In this document: in pieces, positions 24,304 to 28,122 of the stretch
How positions within the stretch are numbered: position 1 is the first letter of the stretch
Layout of the letters: each line of letters begins with the position of its first letter
Source: Priapulus caudatus
Lineage: Eukaryota > Priapulida > Priapulimorpha > Priapulimorphida > Priapulidae
NCBI RefSeq assembly: GCF_000485595.1
Contig: NW_014577534.1
Span: forward strand, 360,407-388,528
Direction: 5' to 3'
Length of the DNA: 28,122 nucleotides
Made by a program: the position numbers and the translations under genes
The notes under the pieces: generated by a model
Databases searched by the model: none
The model's input: the letters and a program-made list of their open reading frames with translations, nothing else
Told to the model about the DNA's origin: nothing

Positions 24304-27300
24304 ATGGAAGCTCCCATCGTACGTAGTAGCAACCATTATTTGCAAGTCAGAATAGGTAAGCACTCATCCATTTACCTACGCAAGCCTACAGGCTGCAATA
24401 GAGAGCTGCCACCTGTGACCAATTAACGCAGGCAAAAACTACACAGTACCACCACCACATGCACTGGCAGTGGCCACTGGCAGTGGCATACGTTACATGT
24501 AACATACTGACAGTACAGAATGACATAGAAATTATACGATTTAAGAAGCATAAACCTTCGTCAACCAAATTTAGCTTTTGTAATTTCACTGTGACATTGT
24601 AGCCTTATACATCCAGGCATGTATAGATTCTAGCAAACCCGGCAGTCAAATTCTTTCTAACAGACAGTAAACAAATCCATGTTTAACCCTCCTCTTGAGG
24701 GTCAAAAGGTTATCCGACACTTACTCTTCGCATGTCAGCAGAAGGTACATTTCATGGTCCTTTCAATAAAGCCATAAAAATGCTAGGCCACCACTGAAAG
24801 AAAAAAGTTTTTCAATCGCTCCGTCAGTCAGACCATGTCCTCAGAAAATGTCTAAAATCTGCCCTGTGCCCATTGACCTTTGACCCGATTAGCCGATACG
24901 TTCGTCATAAGCGACTATAACCAAGTTAAAATGCCTTTCGTAAAAGTCTGCAGCGATCCACTTACAGAGAGGCTGACTATACTAGCACACTTTTTAAGGA
25001 AGTGTAATAATCGAAAATAGCTTAATAACAGTAATAATAGTTATTAGCTCATTTTGACTTTGAGGTCGCAGTAGTTTTCGTTGCGTATTCCATGCAGTCT
25101 AGAGTATTATAAAACTAACGTTAGTGTTATCATTGACAGCATTTATGCGCTAACAGCAGCAGAGATATAATAACCAACGACCAAATGCCAGTGCAATGTT
25201 CAAGCTGGTACATTGGTAAATAATCGAGGCAGGTAGTCTCTAATACGAGCGATACCAGTAATCCTGGTAGCCAGGTACTTGGCAGCTAATATTCGGTATC
25301 AGCCACTAGTATCACCAGTGAATTCAATAATCTATATTAGCATTAAACTCCTCAGCACACAAAAAGAATAAACACCCACTTCACATATGGACCTCATGCA
25401 ACAACCACGTAACGCATGCACGCACAGCACGCACACGACGCACAGGCACACGCCTTTTAACGTGCGGCGACAATGTATGTGCAGCACGCACGCACCACGC
25501 CACGCAACCCATACACGTGGACGTGTACACAGCACGCACGCAGCGCACGCACAGGCATGCACACACGTGTACCTTGCACAAGCAAGCATGCACAGTACAT
25601 GTATGACCACACGCACACTGGCAACGCACCCACGTGCACGTTTACACGACACGCTGCACGCATGTGTACGTACACTGCCACGCACCACGGACACATACCG
25701 TGTATCGTGCAATACGCAGCACGCATGCACGCATGTGTACGGTGCCGACGCACGCCGCACGTAATACGCATCAACACATCGCATGCAAGCGCAACCGTAA
25801 CCGTGCATACGCACGCAACGCAGCAACACTACAGTCGCATGCACGCACAGTACTACATACACGCACCCCTCCGGGCCCCCGGTCGACGCACGAGCACGAG
25901 TACGTGCAGCACGCACGCACATCACGTGGTACCTGCACACGCACGCATGCACGGACATGTATGACCCACACGCACACCACTGCATCCACGTGCACTTTAC
26001 ACGCACGCAGCACTGCACCATGGCCACGAGGCATGTGTACGGTAACACACGCCGCACATACGTGTTACGGTGCAAGACGCACGTCTACGCATGCACGGTG
26101 CAGTGGTACGTTCACGACGCTACGCAGTTGCACGTACATACGCACGCATGCAACAGCACGCAGCGAGCACGTTGTGAACGTGCGACACGCACGCACAGCG
26201 ACAGCCATACACACGTGGACGATGCACAGCCCACGCACGCATATATAGTTGTGTCCAGCGGCGAATATAGGTGGTGTACACAGTAGGGGCCTCTTCTGCA
26301 GGTCCAATACATGTACCTACAGTACATCACATGAATCTCAATAAAACATATAGCAGTAAGTTTCTCCTCAGCAGCACACAAAAGAATAAACACCCACTTC
26401 CCCCCCACTCTATACCGGTGTGTGCATATGGGTTACGCTGGATAATCTTGCACCTGCTGCAGATGTCGCCCTCCCAGCGGCAGACCCTGTGTTTGCTGCT
26501 AACCCCCATTTGTTATCAGTTACAGGGCCGAATTATAGCGACGAGAAAGGCAAGTGCAATTTTTTTTAGGGCATGTGAGAAACGTCCTTGAATTTTCTCT
26601 AAAATAGAAGGGCAGCAGGGGAGGCAAATTTTGTAAAATACAAGAGAAACACATAACAATTAGTACAATCAACATGCGTCTTGCTTTTAATGTACAAAAC
26701 GGCCAATATGCCGCCTGTAAGCTTACAATACCGTAACACCGACCCTGTACCTCCCCTCTGCTAATGAAGGTACAGTAACAAGAAATTTTTACGGATGACC
26801 GCTATCAGGAGCGAATAATTATCCGATGCTGTATTATTCGCTCTGGCGACTATCGGTTTTTAGCTCATCATTGGCAAACTACAGCACGCAACGCGCCACC
26901 GCTGTTATGTTGATTCGACTAAAAAACCGAAACTAGGGCAGTAGATTAAAGGGCACCCGACGCAAATTACACAAAGGCCAAGGCAGGTGACTCGGCCGTG
27001 GTCGGTTGGTTGGATTTTCCAAGGGGCGCAAGTGAAACGGCGATATGATAGGGGCAACAGACGGCAATTGAGACGTTCAGTATTTTTAGCTCATCTGCAC
27101 ATAAGTCAGATGCACCGATTGATAGTCGCATGAGCGTGCGGGCCGTATCGTCGTCCGTGCGTCCTTGCGCCCGGTGCGTGCTCAACAGTTGGCCGAAATC
27201 TAACCGCTTGACGTACGGTCACGATATTCCGGGACGTCGGGGGGATCGTCAAAACGAGGTTTGAGGATGTTGACAGCTGGGGGTCAAGAGGTGTAAAAGA

Positions 27301-27621
27301 AGAGGGAACATTCTCATCCTTAACCTTAAGGTATAGGGAGGAAATGCAGAATTGCGACACAAAATCTAAATGGCTCGACTAGGCTCGTGAATAAGTCGTG
27401 TAGTACATCAATGTAGGAAAAGCCATCACTGTGTCGAAATGGAGGTCACAGGTCAACAGTCTATTCTTAATGCATAATTTATTGCCGTGGAAGCTGCAAT
27501 TGCAGATGTGTTTAACTCACAGCTGAACGAAATTCTCGTTCCTAGCCTGAATATACTTGGATTTCAGCAACTCAAATGGAGTGAAGGTTATCACGACGGC
27601 CGAAGGGTGATGCCATCTTGA
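24304..27621 (+). CDS. Unrecognised spliced gene, two or three proposed exons
   Basis: Exon 1, 24304-24354, has ATG in strong context (AAAGATGG) and reads MEAPIVRSSNHYLQVRI, then GTAAGC in phase 1. Exon 2, 26463-26549, enters in phase 1 and reads DVALPAADPVFAANPHLLSV then TGPNYSDEK. It ends AAAG|GCAAGT, which is the consensus for a GC-AG intron. A possible exon 3 starts at 27494 or 27506 (also phase 1), reads DVFNSQLNEILVPSLNILGF then QQLKWSEG, and either stops at TGA 27619-27621 or splices at 27587 out of the window. I do not recognise the protein. Exon 1 and 2 are moderately supported, exon 3 weakly. The 200-bp gap to the minus-strand ATG suggests a bidirectional promoter. Confidence 0.45.
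24463..24488. repeat. Two tandem 13-bp units
   Basis: CACTGGCAGTGGC repeated twice in tandem; each unit is itself palindromic around CCACTGGCAGTGG. Too short to say more. Confidence 0.6.
25335..26400. repeat. CGCA-rich repeat field flanked by a ~50-bp direct repeat
   Basis: Positions about 25400-26240 are a degenerate mass of CGCA, GCAC, CATGCA and CACGTG words. Long-range copies exist: the block with CATGTATGACC and CACACGCACAC occurs near 25598 and again near 25953, about 355 bases later, and CATGTGTACGGT recurs near 25732 and 26031. On both sides lies the same flanking sequence (25335-25382 and 26349-26400, sharing AGAATAAACACCCACTTC). Stop codons are rare on both strands because of composition, giving spurious long ORFs. 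It sits in the proposed first intron of the plus-strand gene. Confidence 0.75.
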
Positions 27622-28122
27622 TTATTGATAACAGTTGCAAGCGCCATCTCGCGCAACTGCTTTTGCCTATTAGAGCCCCCTCCCACCCGCCCTCTCTCCC
27701 CACTTCTTTCCCACCACCACCAACTACGCTCGCGCTCGCGCAATAATCCATGATAACATGTTAATAATAGCGGAAGTCCTTAAAGTTACACAGAGCTCTG
27801 TATCTTTTATTACTGTGGCTACGATAGCAAAGCCTAGCTATCATGATTTTAAGATCCTGTATTAGTAGTATCCTAGATATATGCTCTGAGCGCGAACGCA
27901 GGTGATGGAGGGTGCTCTTCATTCGTTTGCCAGTGAGTTTTAGCAGGCAGAACACCTGCCGTCAGGTGAAGCGCTGTCGCTCCTGCGCACTTGGTTTCTA
28001 GTTGAATGCCTTCTGCTATGTCTTTGTACGCTCCAAAACAAATAACCAGATGTAAACTAAATCTATGATAAGTAACGCATTGTAATATAACTAATTATGC
28101 TTAATAAGTTTTAACAAGGCAT
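26550..28122. other. Distal region, mostly without recognised features
   Basis: Contains an eroded foldback at 26805-26849 (TCAGGAGCGAATAAT paired with ATTATTCGCTC), apparently related to the elements at 10270 and 11538. It also has the possible exon near 27494-27621 and a pyrimidine-rich stretch at 27676-27722 followed by CGCTCGCGCTCGCGC. No other exon could be supported. Confidence 0.4.

Noticed and set aside
25332-26286. Long overlapping ORFs of 80-247 aa on both strands
   Set aside because: The CGCA-rich composition removes stop codons in many frames at once; the products are Cys/Val/Arg or His/Thr/Ala repeats with no domain.
26805-26849. Intact third copy of the TCARGAGC foldback family
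   Set aside because: The right end is altered (CTCTGGCGA) and the flanks do not give an exact 5-bp duplication, so it is only listed as an eroded relative.
24075-27985. Inverted similarity between about 24075-24103 and 27960-27985 (AAGTGC..GGAGCGACAGCGCT), and between GAGATGGCGC words at 24268 and 27650
   Set aside because: Short, and the spacing differs between the two sides. Could be chance or promoter-like words; not enough for a transposon call.

Overview
The window is eukaryotic and most likely from an invertebrate animal. It is AT-rich and carries one long, intron-split gene with canonical GT-AG junctions. Microsatellites and small non-autonomous transposons sit in almost every intron. 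The gene is an ortholog of CCDC81, a metazoan protein with two HU-like domains and long coiled coils. The species cannot be fixed from the sequence. A marine invertebrate such as a sponge is only a guess from the compact exons and the density of foldback elements.

Layout: positions 1-230 hold nothing recognisable. Positions 230-812 are a minisatellite with a 30-bp period. Positions 813-2591 are the upstream region of the CCDC81 gene. It contains a composite repeat (1441-1820) that carries two perfect RFX-type X-box palindromes 0.8-1.1 kb before the start codon. Positions 2592-20838 (+) are the CCDC81 gene. I reconstructed 16 coding exons, with splice phases agreeing at every junction, giving 688 codons before the stop. 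Residues about 28-178 form the HU1-HU2 pair. Residues about 179-385 are a variable linker. From about 386 there is a Cys motif followed by a Glu/Arg/Gln-rich coiled coil. The last exon holds a conserved Cys-rich C-terminus ending in GSRLMV.

The introns carry: a 1.45-kb near-complete inverted duplication with TTAA flanks (intron 1); a hAT-like element that split an ATCT microsatellite (intron 4); a 43-bp and a 785-bp foldback element of one family, both with 5-bp target duplications (introns 8 and 9); a possible hAT-end fragment (intron 10); a repeat-bearing GC-rich stretch (intron 13); a 940-bp (CT)n tract ending at a 3' splice site (intron 14); and a short perfect palindrome (intron 15).

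Positions 20839-22592 are the 3' UTR and intergenic sequence. A 192-bp element with a 9-bp target duplication follows at 22593-22784. Next is a probable divergent gene pair. One gene is on the minus strand (23116-24103, three proposed exons, about 156 aa, unrecognised). The other is on the plus strand (ATG at 24304, second exon at 26463-26549, possible third exon near 27494). The two start codons are about 200 bp apart, which suggests a shared promoter. The first intron of the plus gene contains a 1-kb CGCA-rich repeat field flanked by two copies of a ~50-bp sequence. No tRNA, rRNA, CRISPR array or prokaryotic operon was found.
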